Shown: in pieces, positions 23,481 through 35,865 of the stretch
How positions within the stretch are numbered: position 1 is the first letter of the stretch
How the letters are laid out: each line of letters begins with the position of its first letter
Origin: Hippophae tibetana
Taxonomy: Eukaryota; Streptophyta; Magnoliopsida; Rosales; Elaeagnaceae
Direction of reading: 5' to 3'
NCBI GenBank assembly: GCA_037013495.1
Contig: CM072810.1
Span: 26,069,843 to 26,133,842, forward strand
DNA length: 64,000 bases
Notes under the pieces: model-generated
The model's database searches: none
What the model saw: the letters and a program-made list of their open reading frames with translations, nothing else
What the model was told of the DNA's origin: nothing
Program-made: the position numbers and the translations under genes

Positions 23481-24658
23481 TTGTGATAAGAGTCATCATT
23501 TTTAACAATTGGGTTAAAAACATGTTCACTCGGACAACTATCCTTGATGCCTTATGAGCCAAGTTCTCTCTCTTCTCGAAAGTATATTACTCTCTTCTTG
23601 CCCACAAGTGATGTTTTTCGAATGCCAGCCCAACATATTGATTTAAAAGTCAGTTCAATTGGCGTGTACATGGACTTAAGCAAGGTAATTTGGCATGAAA
23701 ATGATAAGGTAGTATTGGAATGATTTTCACAATCTAATTTTCTTTCCTAATAGGTCCACCCATGTTTTAAAAGTAGTTGATTACGTTTCAAAAATATGCA
23801 AGGACGTTGTCCAAAGTTTCATCCTCTTGCAAGATATAGATTTCAAAATTTCCATTCAACTATATAATTCTAGATTTATTTTATCGTTGATATGCCTATA
23901 TGAGTGGTCTCCAAAATGTTTCATGTTCTTTTGAAGAAGTTTAATTTTAAATTCAACTTAATAATCATTTTAGAGCTCGAATTACCTTTTTTTATTATCC
24001 CTAAAAAAGGGTCTCTTCTTCCTATGAAATTTAGTAAATCTCACGGCAAGTAGACCCACTTTCTCTTCATTAGGATTAGAGTCATCATTTCTAACAATTG
24101 GGTCAAAAACATATTCGCTCGGACCTCTATCCTTGATGTCTTATGAGCCAAGTTTTCTCCCTTCTCGAACGTATATTACTCTCTTCTTGGATACTAGTGA
24201 TGTAGTTCGAAAGCCTGCCCAACAGATTCATTTAACAGTAAGTTCAATTGGCTTATACATGGACTTAAGCAAGGTAATTTGGCATGAAAATGATAAGGTA
24301 GTTTTGGAATGATTTTCTCAATCTAATTTTCTTTCCTAATAGGTCCACCCATGTTTTAAAAGTAGTTGATTACGTTTCAAAAATATGCAAGGACGTTGTC
24401 CAAAGTTTCATCCTCTTGCATGATATAGATTTCAAAATTTCCATTCAACTATATAATTCTAGATTTATTTTATCGTTGATATGCCTATATGAGTGGTCTC
24501 CAAAATGTTTCATGTTCTTTTGAAGAAGTTTAATTTTAAATTCAACTTAATAATCATTTTAGAGCTCGAATTACCTTTTTTTATTATCCCTAAAAAAGGG
24601 TCTCTTCTTCCTATGAAATTTAGTAAATCTCACGGCAAGTAGACCCACTTTCTCTTCA
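23481..24658 (+). repeat. Mosaic monomers carrying left-domain sequence
   Basis: The monomer at 23481 has a right-type beginning. From about 23551 to 23820 it matches left-domain class B: 'ctctctcttctcg', 'cttcttgcccacaag', 'gtttttcgaatgccagccc', 'ctttcctaatagg' and 'caaggacgttgtcc'. Its end is right-type again ('tatcgttgatatgcc'). The next monomer (24070) starts as class K with private changes ('ttaggattag', 'acatattcgc', 'tcgaacgtat', 'ttggatactag') but its centre again has the left-type 'gtttcaaaaatatgcaagg'. Both also have a T7 tract with the unusual 'ttattatccc'. Confidence 0.8.
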
Positions 24659-24901
24659 TTGAGATTAGAGTCATCATTTCTAACAATTGGGTCAAAAACA
24701 TGTTCGCTCGGACCTCTATCCTTGATGTCTTATGAGCCAAGTTTTCTCCCTTCTCGAAAGTATATTACTCTCTTCTTGGCCACTAGTGATGTAGTTCGAA
24801 AGCCTGCCCAACAGATTCATTTAACAGTAAGTTCAATTGGCTTATACATGGACTTAAGCAAGGTAATTTGGCATGAAAATGATAAGGTAGTATTGGAATG
24901 A
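24659..24901 (+). other. Recurrent 80-codon chance open frame (K-class example; not called as a gene)
   Basis: An 80-codon forward frame runs from the phase-marker TTG to TGA in 'ttggaatga'. The same frame is open in most C, B and K monomers and closed in A, most S, T, U, W, Y, H and Q monomers, usually because 'tcttatgag' becomes 'tcttaagag' (TAA). It starts with TTG, not ATG, and shows no recognisable domain, signal peptide or repeat. Its presence follows monomer class rather than protein conservation, and amino-acid changes are freely accepted. I treat it as non-coding and mention it so it is not mistaken for a gene family. Confidence 0.85.
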
Positions 24902-27900
24902 TTTTCTCAATCTAATTTTCTTTGCTAATAGGTCCACCCAAGTTTTAAAAGTAGTTGATTACGTTTGAAAAATATGCAAAGACTTTGTCCAAAGTTTCAT
25001 CCTCTTGCATGATATAGATTTCAAAATTTCCATTCAACTATATAATTCTAGATTTATTTCATCGTTGAAATGCCTATATGAGTGCTATCCAAAATGTTTC
25101 ATGTTCTTTTGAAGAAGTTTAATTTTAAATTCAACTTAATAATCATTTTAGAGCTCGAATTACCTTTTTTTTAATATCCCTGAAAAAGGGTCTCTTCTTC
25201 CTATGAAATTTAGTAAATCTCACGGCAAGTAGAGCCACTTTCTCTTCATTGAGATTAGAGTCATCATTTCTAACAATTGGGTCAAAAACATGTTCTCTCC
25301 TACCACTATCCTTGATGTCTTAAGAGCCATGTTCTCTCTCTTCTCGAAAGTATATTACTCTCATCTGGGCCACTAGTGATGCTGTTTGAATGCCTGCCCA
25401 ACAGATTCATTTAACAGTAACTTCAATTGGCGTATACATGGAATTAAGAAAGGTAATTTGGCACGAAAATGATAAGGTAGTATTGGAATGATTTTCTCAA
25501 TCTAATTTTCTTTGCTAATAGGTCCACCCAAGTTTTAAAAGTAGTTGATTACGTTTGAAAAATATGCAATGACTTTGTCCAAAGTTTCATCCTCTTGCAT
25601 GATATAGATTTCAAAATTTCCATTCAACTATATAATTCTAGATTTATTTTATCGTTGATATGCCTATAATAGTGGTCTCCAAAATGTTTCATGTACTTTT
25701 GAAGAAGTTTAATTTTAAATTCAACTTAATAATCATTTCAGAGCTCGAATTACCTTTTTTTAATATCCCTGAAAAAGGGTCTCTTCTTCCTATGAAATTT
25801 AGTAAATCTCACGGCAAGTAGAGCCACTTCCTCTTCATTGAGATAAGAGTCATCATTTCTAACCATTGGGTTAAAAACATGTTCGCTAGGACCACTATCC
25901 TTGATGTATTAAGAGCCAAGTTCTCTTCCTTCTCAAAAGTATATTACTCTCATCTTGGCCACTAATGATGTAGTTCGAATGCCTGCCCAACATATTCATT
26001 TTACAGTAAGTTCAATTGGCTTATACATGGACTTAAGAAAGGTAATTTGGCATGAAAATGATAAGGTAGTATTGGAATGATTTTCTCAATCTAATATTCT
26101 TTGCTAATAGGTCCACCCAAGTTTTAAAAGTAGTTGATTACGTTTGAAAAATATGCAAAGACTTTGCCCAAAGTTTCATCCTCTTGCATGATATAGATTT
26201 CAAAATTTCTATTCAACTATATAATTCTAGATTTATTTCATCGTTGAAATGCCTATAATAGTGCTATCCAAAATGTTTCATGTTCTTTTGAAGAAGGTTA
26301 ATTTTAAATTCAACTTAATAATCATTTTAGAGCTCGAATTACCTTTTTTTTAATATCCCTGAAAAAGGGACTCTTCTTCCTATGAAGTTTAGTAAATCTC
26401 CCGGCTAGTAGTGCCACTTTCTCTTCATTGATATTAGAGTCATCATTTCTAACAATTGGGTTAAAAACATGTTCGCTCGGACCAGTATCCTTGATGTCTT
26501 AAGAGCCAAGTTCTCTCCCTTCTCGAAAGTATATTACTCTCATCTTGGCCACTAGTGATGTAGTTCGAATGCCGGCCCAACATATTCGTTTAACAGTAAG
26601 TTCAATTGGCTTATACATGGACTTAAGCAAGGTAATTTGGCATGAAAATGATAAGGTAGTATTGGAATGATTTTCTCAATCTAATTTTCTTTGCTAATAG
26701 GTCCACCCATGTTTTAAAAGAAGTTGATTACGTTTGAAAAATATGCAAAGACTTTGTCCAAAGTTTCATCCTCTTGCATGATATAGATTTCAAAATTTCC
26801 ATTCAACTATATAATTCTAGATTTATTTTATCGTTGATATGCCTATATGAGTGGTCTCCAAAATGTTTCATGTTCTTTTGAAGAAGTTTAATTTTAAATT
26901 CAACTTAATAATCATTTTAGAGCTCGAATTACCTTTTTTTTAATATCCCTGAAAAAGGGACTCTTCTTCCTATGAAGTTTAGTAAATCTCCCGGCTAGTA
27001 GTGCCACTTTCTCTTCATTAATATTAGAGTCATCATTTCTAACAATTGGGTTAAAAACATGTTCGCTCGGACCACTATCCTTGATGTCTTAAGAGCCAAG
27101 TTCTCTCCCTTCTCGAAAGTATATTACTCTCATCTTGGCCACTAGTGATGTAGTACGAATGCCTGCCCAACATATTCGTTTAACAGTAAGTTCAATTGGC
27201 TTATACATGGACTTAAGCAAGGTAATTTGGCATGAAAATGATAAGGTAGTATTGGAATGATTTTCTCAATCTAATTTTCTTTGCTAATAGGTCCACCCAT
27301 GTTTTAAAAGTAGTTGATTACTTTTGAAAAATATGCAAAGACTTTGCCCAAAGTATCATCCTCTTGCATGATATAGATTTCAAAATTTCTATTCAACTAT
27401 ATAATTCTAGATTTATTTCATCGTTGAAATGCCTATAATAGTGCTATCCAAAATGTTTCATGTTCTTTTGAAGAAGGTTAATTTTAAATTCAAATTTATT
27501 AATCATTTTAGAGCTCGAATTACCTTTTTTTTAATATCCCTGAAAAAGGGACTCTTCTTCCTATGAAGTTTAGTAAATCTCCCGGCTAGTAGTGCCACTT
27601 TCTCTTCATTGATATTAGAGTCATCATTTCTAACAATTGGGTTAAAAACATGTTCCCTCGGACCAGTATCCTTGATGTCTTAAGAGCCAAGTTCTCTCCC
27701 TTCTCGAAAGTATATTACTCTCATCTTGGCCACTAGTGATGTAGTTCGAATGCCGGCCCAACATATTCGTTTAACAGTAAGTTCAATTGGCTTATACATG
27801 GACTTAAGCAAGGTAATTTGGCATGAAAATGATAAGGTAGTATTGGAATGATTTTCTCAATCTAATTTTCTTTGCTAATAGGTCCACCCATGGTTTAAAA

Positions 27901-29377
27901 GAAGTTGATTACGTTTGAAAAACATGCAAACACTTTGTCCAAAGTTTCATCCTCTTGCATGATATAGATTTCAAAATTTCCATTCAACTATATAATTCTA
28001 GATTTATTTTATCGTTGATATGCCTATATGAGTGGTCTCCAAAATGTTTCATGTTCTTTTGAAGAACTTTAATTTTAAATTCAACTTAATAATCATTTTA
28101 GAGCCCGAATTACCTTTTTTTTAATATCCCTGAAAAAGGGACTCTTCTTCCTATGAAGTTTAGTAAATCTCCCGGCTAGTAGTGCCACTTTCTCTTCATT
28201 GATATTAGAGTCATCATTTCTAACGATTGGGTTAAAAACATGTTCGCTCGGACCACCATCCTTGATGTCTTAAGAGCCAAGTTCTCTCCCTTCTCAAAAG
28301 TATATTACTCTCATCTTGGCCACTAGTGATGTAGTTCGAATGCCTGCCCAACATATTCGTTTAACAGTAAGTTCAATTGGCTTATACAGGGACTTAAGCA
28401 AGGTAATTTGGCAGGAAAATGATAAGGTAGTATTGGAATGATTTTCTCAATCTAATTTTCTTTGCTAATAGGTCCACCCATGTTTTAAAAGAAGTTGATT
28501 ACGTTTGAAAAATATGCAAAGACTTTGTCCAAAGTTTCATCCTCTTGCATGATATAGATTTCAAAATTTCCATTCAACTATATAATTCTAGATTTATTTT
28601 ATCGTTGATATGCCTATATGAGTGGTCTCCAAAATGTTTCATGTTCTTTTGAAGAAGTTTAATTTTAAATTCAACTTAATAATCATTTTAGAGCTCGAAT
28701 TACCTTTTTTTTAATATCCCTAAAAAACCGTCTCTTCTTCCTATGAAATTTAGTAAATCTCACGGCAAGTAGAGCCACTTTCTCTTCATTGAGATTAGAG
28801 TCATCATTTCTAACAATTGGGTTAAAAACATGTTCGCTCGGACCACTATCCTTGATGTCTTAAGAGCCAAGTTCTCTCCCTTCTCGAAAGTATATTACTC
28901 TCATCTTGGCCACTAGTGCTGTAGTTCGAATGCCTGCCCAACATATTCGTTTAACAGTAAGTTCAATTGGCTTATACATGGACTTAAGCAAGGTAATTTG
29001 GCATGAAAATGATAAGGTAGTATTGGAATGATTTTCTCAATCTAATTTTCTTTGCTAATAGGTCCACCCATGTTTTAAAAGAAGTTGATTACGTTTGAAA
29101 AATATGCAAAGACTTTGTCCAAAGTTTCATCCTCTTGCATGATATAGATTTCAAAATTTCCATTCAACTATATAATTCTAGATTTATTTTATCGTTGATA
29201 TGCCTATATGAGTGGTCTCCAAAATGTTTCATGTTCTTTTGAAGAAGTTTAATTTTAAATTCAACTTAATAATCATTTTAGAGCTCGAATTACCTTTTTT
29301 TAATATCCCTAAAAAAGGGTCTCTTCTTCCTATGAAATTTAGTAAATCTCACGGCAAGTAGACCCACTTTCTCTTCA
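24659..29377 (+). repeat. HOR unit of 8 monomers (K-U-T-S-S-S-S-G)
   Basis: Monomers start at 24659, 25249, 25838, 26428, 27018, 27609, 28199 and 28789. K has 'gctcggacctc' and 'cgaaagcctgccc'; U has 'gatgctgtttg' and 'cacgaaaatg'; T has 'gatgtattaag' and 'tctcaaaag'; S copies follow 'ctcccggctagtagtgcc'; G has 'ctagtgctgtag'. The first and third S copies have 'accagtatcc', the fourth 'accaccatcc' with 'ggcaggaaaatg'. The monomer at 27018 is 591 bp because 'caacttaataatc' reads 'caaatttattaatc' near 27491. This is the longest K-headed unit in the 24.7-40 kb stretch. Confidence 0.8.
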
Positions 29378-32326
29378 TTGAGATTAGAGTCATCATTTCT
29401 AACAATTGGGTCAAAAACATGTTCGCTCGGACCTCTATCCTTGATGTCTTATGAGCCAAGTTTTCTCCCTTCTCGAAAGTATATTACTCACTTCTTGGCC
29501 ACTAGTGATGTAGTTCGAAAGCCTGCCCAACAGATTCATTTAATAGTAAGTTCAATTGGCTTATACATCGACTTAAGCAAGGTAATTTGGCATGAAAATG
29601 ATAAGGTAGTATTGGAATGATTTTCTCAATCTAATTTTCTTTGCTAATAGGTCCACCCAAGTTTTAAAAGTAGTTGATTACGTTTGAAAAATATGCAAAG
29701 ACTTTGTCCAATGTTTCATCCTCTTGCATGATATAGATTTCAAAATTTCCATTCAACTATATAATTCTAGATTTATTTTATCGTTGATATGCCTATATGA
29801 GTGGTCTCCAAAATATTTCATGTTCTTTTGAAGAAGTTTAATTTTAAATTCAACTTAATAATCATTTTGGAGCTCGAATTACCTTTTTTTTAATATCCCT
29901 AAAAAAGGGTCTCTTCTTCCTATGAAATTTAGTAAATCTCACGGAAAGTAGAGCCACTTTCTCTTCATTGAGATTAGAGTCATCATTTCTAACAATTGGG
30001 TCAAAAACAAGTTCTCTCGTACCACTATCCTTGATGTCTTAAGAGCCAAGTTCTCTCTCTTCTCGAAAGTATATTACTCTCATCTCGGCCACTAGTGATG
30101 CTGTTTGAATGCCTGCCCAACAGATTCATTTCACAGTAAGTTCAATTGGCGTATACATTGAATTAAGAAAGGTAATTTGGCACGAAAATGATAAGGTAGT
30201 ATTGGAATGATTTTCTCAATCTAATTTTCTTTGCTAATAGGTCCACCCAAGTTTTAAAAGTAGTTGATTACGTTTGAAAAATATGCAATGACTTTGTCCA
30301 AAGTTTCATCCTCTTGCATGATATAGATTTCAAAATTTCCATTCAACTATATAATTCTAGATTTATTTTATCGTTGATATGCCTATATGAGTGGTCTCCA
30401 AAATGTTTCATGTACTTTTGAAGAAGTTTAATTTTAAATTCAACTTAATAATCATTTCAGAGCTCGAATTACCTTTTTTTTAATATCCCTGAAAAAGGGT
30501 CTCTTCTTCCTATGAAATTTAGTAAATCTCACGGCAAGTAGAGCCACTTTCTCTTCATTGAGATAAGAGTCATCATTTCTAACAATTGGGTTAAAAACAT
30601 GTTCGCTCGGACCAGTATCCTTGATGTCTTAAGAGACAAGTTCTCTCCCTTCTCGAAAGTATATTACTCTCATCTTGGCCACTAGTGATGTAGTTCGAAT
30701 GCCGGCCCAACATATTCGTTTAACAGTAAGTTTAATTGGCTTATACATGGACTTAAGCAAGGTAATTTGGCATGAAAATGATAAGGTAGTATTGGAATGA
30801 TTTTCTCAATCTAATTTTCTATGCTAATAGGTCCACCCATGGTTTAAAAGAAGTTGATTACGTTTGAAAAACATGCAAACACTTTGTCCAAAGTTTCATC
30901 CTCTTGCATGATATAGATTTCAAAATTTCCATTCAACTATATAATTCTAGATTTATTTTATCGTTGATATGCCTATATGAGTGGTCTCCAAAATGTTTCA
31001 TGTTCTTTTGAAGAACTTTAATTTTAAATTCAACTTAATAATCATTTTAGAGCCCGAATTACCTTTTTTTTAATATCCCTGAAAAAGGGACTCTTCTTCC
31101 TATGAAGTTTAGTAAATCTCCCGGCTAGTAGTGCCACTTTCTCTTCATTGATATTAGAGTCATCATTTCTAACGATTGGGTTAAAAACATGTTCGCTCGG
31201 ACCACCATCCTTGATGTCTTAAGAGCCAAGTTCTCTCCCTTCTCAAAAGTATATTACTCTCATCTTGGCCACTAGTGATGTAGTTCGAATGCCTGCCCAA
31301 CATATTCGTTTAACAGTAAGTTCAATTGGCTTATACATGGACTTAAGCAAGGTAATTTGGCAGGAAAATGATAAGGTAGTATTGGAATGATTTTCTCAAT
31401 CTAATTTTCTTTGCTAATAGGTCCACCCATGTTTTAAAAGAAGTTGATTACGTTTGAAAAATATGCAAAGACTTTGTCCAAAGTTTCATCCTCTTGCATG
31501 ATATAGATTTCAAAATTTCCATTCAACTATATAATTCTAGATTTATTTTATCGTTGATATGCCTATATGAGTGGTCTCCAAAATGTTTCATGTTCTTTTG
31601 AAGAAGTTTAATTTTAAATTCAACTTAATAATCATTTTAGAGCTCGAATTACCTTTTTTTTAATATCCCTAAAAAACCGTCTCTTCTTCCTATGAAATTT
31701 AGTAAATCTCACGGCAAGTAGAGCCACTTTCTCTTCATTGAGATTAGAGTCATCATTTCTAACAATTGGGTTAAAAACATGTTCGCTCGGACCACTATCC
31801 TTGATGTCTTAAGAGCCAAGTTCTCTCCCTTCTCGAAAGTATATTACTCTCATCTTGGCCACTAGTGCTGTAGTTCGAATGCCTGCCCAACATATTCGTT
31901 TAACAGTAAGTTCAATTGGCTTATACATGGACTTAAGCAAGGTAATTTGGCATGAAAATGATAAGGTAGTATTGGAATGATTTTCTCAATCTAATTTTCT
32001 TTGCTAATAGGTCCACCCATGTTTTAAAAGAAGTTGATTACGTTTGAAAAATATGCAAAGACTTTGTCCAAAGTTTCATCCTCTTGCATGATATAGATTT
32101 CAAAATTTCCATTCAACTATATAATTCTAGATTTATTTTATCGTTGATATGCCTATATGAGTGGTCTCCAAAATGTTTCATGTTCTTTTGAAGAAGTTTA
32201 ATTTTAAATTCAACTTAATAATCATTTTAGAGCTCGAATTACCTTTTTTTAATATCCCTAAAAAAGGGTCTCTTCTTCCTATGAAATTTAGTAAATCTCA
32301 CGGCAAGTAGACCCACTTTCTCTTCA
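29378..32326 (+). repeat. HOR unit of 5 monomers (K-U-T/S-S-G)
   Basis: Monomers start at 29378, 29968, 30558, 31148 and 31738. The last two match 28199 and 28789 closely ('aacgattggg', 'accaccatcc', 'ggcaggaaaatg'). The middle one opens like T ('gagataagagtc') but continues like the S copy at 27609 ('accagtatcc', 'catggtttaaaag'). Compared with the 8-monomer unit, exactly three monomers are missing (4,719 minus 2,949 is 1,770 bp). Confidence 0.82.
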
Positions 32327-35300
32327 TTGAGATTAGAGTCATCATTTCTAACAATTGGGTCAAAAACATGTTCGCTCGGACCTCTATCCTTGATGTCTTA
32401 TGAGCCAAGTTTTCTCCCTTCTCGAAAGTATATTACTCACTTCTTGGCCACTAGTGATGTAGTTCGAAAGCCTGCCCAACAGATTCATTTAACAGTAAGT
32501 TCAATTGGCTTATACATGGACTTAAGGAAGGTAATTTGGCATGAAAATGATAAGGTAGTATTGGAATGATTTTCTCAATCTAATTTTCTTTGCTAATAGG
32601 TCCACCCAAGTTTTAAAAGTAGTTGATTACGTTTGAAAAATATGCAAAGACTTTGTCCAATGTTTCATCCTCTTGCATGATATAGATTTCAAAATTTCCA
32701 TTCAACTATATAATTCTAGATTTATTTTATCGTTGATATGCCTATATGAGTGGTCTCCAAAATATTTCATGTTCTTTTGAAGAAGTTTAATTTTAAATTC
32801 AACTTAATAATCATTTTGGAGCTCGAATTACCTTTTTTTTAATATCCCTAAAAAAGGGTCTCTTCTTCCTATGAAATTTAGTAAATCTCACGGAAAGTAG
32901 AGCCACTTTCTCTTCATTGAGATTAGAGTCATCATTTCTAACAATTGGGTCAAAAACAAGTTCTCTCGTACCACTATCCTTGATGTCTTAAGAGCCAAGT
33001 TCTCTCTCTTCTCGAAAGTATATTACTCTCATCTCGGCCACTAGTGATGTTGTTTGAATGCCTGCCCAACAGATTCATTTCACAGTAAGTTCAATTGGCG
33101 TATACATTGAATTAAGAAAGGTAATTTGGCACGAAAATGATAAGGTAGTATTGGAATGATTTTCTCAATCTAATTTTCTTTGCTAATAGGTCCACCCAAG
33201 TTTTAAAAGTAGTTGATTACGTTTGAAAAATATGCAATGACTTTGTCCAAAGTTTCATCCTCTTGCATGATATAGATTTCAAAATTTCCATTCAACTATA
33301 TAATTCTAGATTTATTTTATCGTTGATATGCCTATATGAGTGGTCTCCAAAATGTTTCATGTACTTTTGAAGAAGTTTAATTTTAAATTCAACTTAATAA
33401 TCATTTCAGAGCTCGAATTACCTTTTTTTTAATATCCCTGAAAAAGGGTCTCTTCTTCCTATGAAATTTAGTAAATCTCACGGCAAGTAGAGCCACTTTC
33501 TCTTCATTGAGATAAGATTCATCATTTCTAACAATTGGGTTAAAAACATGTTCGCTCGGACCACTATCCTTGATGTATTAAGAGCCAAGTTCTCTTCCTT
33601 CTCAAAAGTATATTACTCTCATCTTGGCCACTAATGATGTAGTTCGAATGCCTGCCCAACATATTCATTTTACAGTAAGTTCAATTGGCTTATACATGGA
33701 CTTAAGAAAGGTAATTTGGCATGAAAATGATAAGGTAGTATTGGAATGATTTTCTCAATCTAATATTCTTTGCTAATAGGTCCACCCAAGTTTTAAAAGT
33801 AGTTGATTACGTTTGAAAAATATGCAAAGACTTTGTCCAAAGTTTCATCCTCTTGCATGATATAGATTTCAAAATTTCTATTCAACTATATAATTCTAGA
33901 TTTATTTCATCGTTGAAATGCCTATAATAGTTCTATCCAAAATGTTTCATGTTCTTTTGAAGAAGGTTAATTTTAAATTCAACTTAATAATCATTTTAGA
34001 GCTCGAATTACCTTTTTTTTAATATCCCTGAAAAAGGGACTCTTCTTCCTATGAAGTTTAGTAAATCTCCCGGCTAGTAGAGCCACTTTCTCTTCATTGA
34101 GATAAGAGTCATCATTTCTAACAATTGGGTTAAAAACATGTTCGCTCGGACCACTATCCTTGATGTATTAAGAGCCAAGTTCTCTTCCTTCTCAAAAGTA
34201 TATTACTCTCATCTTGGCCACTAATGATGTAGTTCGAATGCCTGCCCAACATATTCATTTTACAGTAAGTTCAATTGCCTTATACATGGACTTAAGAAAG
34301 GTAATTTGGCATGAAAATGATAAGGTAGTATTGGAATGATTTTCTCAATCTAATATTCTCTGCTAATAGGTCCACCCAAGTTTTAAAAGTAGTTGATTAC
34401 GTTTGAAAAATATGCAAAGACTTTGTCCAAAGTTTCATCCTCTTGCATGATATAGATTTCAAAATTTCTATTCAACTATATAATTCTAGATTTATTTCAT
34501 CGTTAAAATGCCTATAATAGTGCTATCCAAAATGTTTCATGTTCTTTTGAAGAAGGTTAATTTTAAATTCAACTTAATAATCATTTTAGAGCTCGAATTA
34601 CCTTTTTTTTAATATCCCTGAAAAAGGGACTCTTCTTCCTATGAAGTTTAGTAAATCTCCCGGCTAGTAGTGCCACTTTCTCTTCATTGATATTAGAGTC
34701 ATCATTTCTAACAATTGGGTTAAAAACATGTTCGCTCGGACCAGTATCCTTGATGTCTTATGAGCCAAGTTCTCTCCCTTCTCGAAAGTATATTACTCTC
34801 ATCTTGGCCACTAGTGATGTAGTTCAAATGCCGGCCCAACATATTCGTTTAACAGTAAGTTCAATTGGCTTATACATGGACTTAAGCAAGGTAATTTGGC
34901 ATGAAAATGATAAGGTAGTATTGGAATGATTTTCTCAATCTAATTTTCTTTGGTAATAGGTCCAACCATGTTTTAAAAGAAGTTCATTACGTTTGAAAAA
35001 TATGCAAAGACTTTGTCCAAAGTTTCATCCTCTTGCATGATATAGATTTCAAAATTTCCATTCAACTATATAATTCTAGATTTATTTTATCGTTGATATG
35101 CCTATATGAGTGGTCTCCAAAATGTTTCATGTTCTTTTGAAGAAGTTTAATTTTAAATTCAACTTAATAATCATTTTAGAGCTCGAATTACCTTTTTTTT
35201 AATATCCCTGAAAAAGGGACTCTTCTTCCTATGAAGTTTAGTAAATCTCCCGGCTAGTAGTGCCACTTTCTCTTCATTAATATTAGAGTCATCATTTCTA

Positions 35301-35865
35301 ACAATTGGGTTAAAAACATGTTCGCTCGGACCACTATCCTTGATGTCTTAAGAGCCAAGTTCTCTCCCTTCTCGAAAGTATATTACTCTCATCTTGGCCA
35401 CTAGTGATGTAGTACGAATGCCTGCCCAACATATTCGTTTAACAGTAAGTTCAATTGGCTTATACATGGATTAAGCAAGGTAATTTGGCATGAAAATGAT
35501 AAGGTAGTATTGGAATGATTTTCTCAATCTAATTTTCTTTGCTAATAGGTCCACCCATGTTTTAAAAGAAGTTGATTACGTTTGAAAAATATGCAAAGAC
35601 TTTGTCCAAAGTTTCATCCTCTTGCATGATATAGATTTCAAAATTTCCATTCAACTATATAATTCTAGATTTATTTTATCGTTGATATGCCTATATGAGT
35701 GGTCTCCAAAATGTTTCATGTTCTTTTGAAGAAGTTTAATTTTAAATTCAACTTAATAATCATTTTAGAGCTCGAATTACCTTTTTTTTAATATCCCTGA
35801 AAAAGGGACTCTTCTTCCTATGAAGTTTAGTAAATCTCACGGCAAGTAGACCCACTTTCTCTTCA
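32327..35865 (+). repeat. HOR unit of 6 monomers, copy 1 (K-U-T-T-S-S)
   Basis: Monomers start at 32327, 32917, 33507, 34097, 34687 and 35277. The K and U members match 29378 and 29968 ('attactcacttc', 'acaagttctctcg'). T is doubled. The first S has 'accagtatcc' and 'ttcaaatgccgg'; the second has 'tagtacgaatg', shared with 27018, and a one-base deletion ('catggattaagc', near 35470). The tail switches from S-type 'gaagttt' to K-type 'ctcacggcaagtagaccc' between about 35825 and 35838. Confidence 0.85.
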
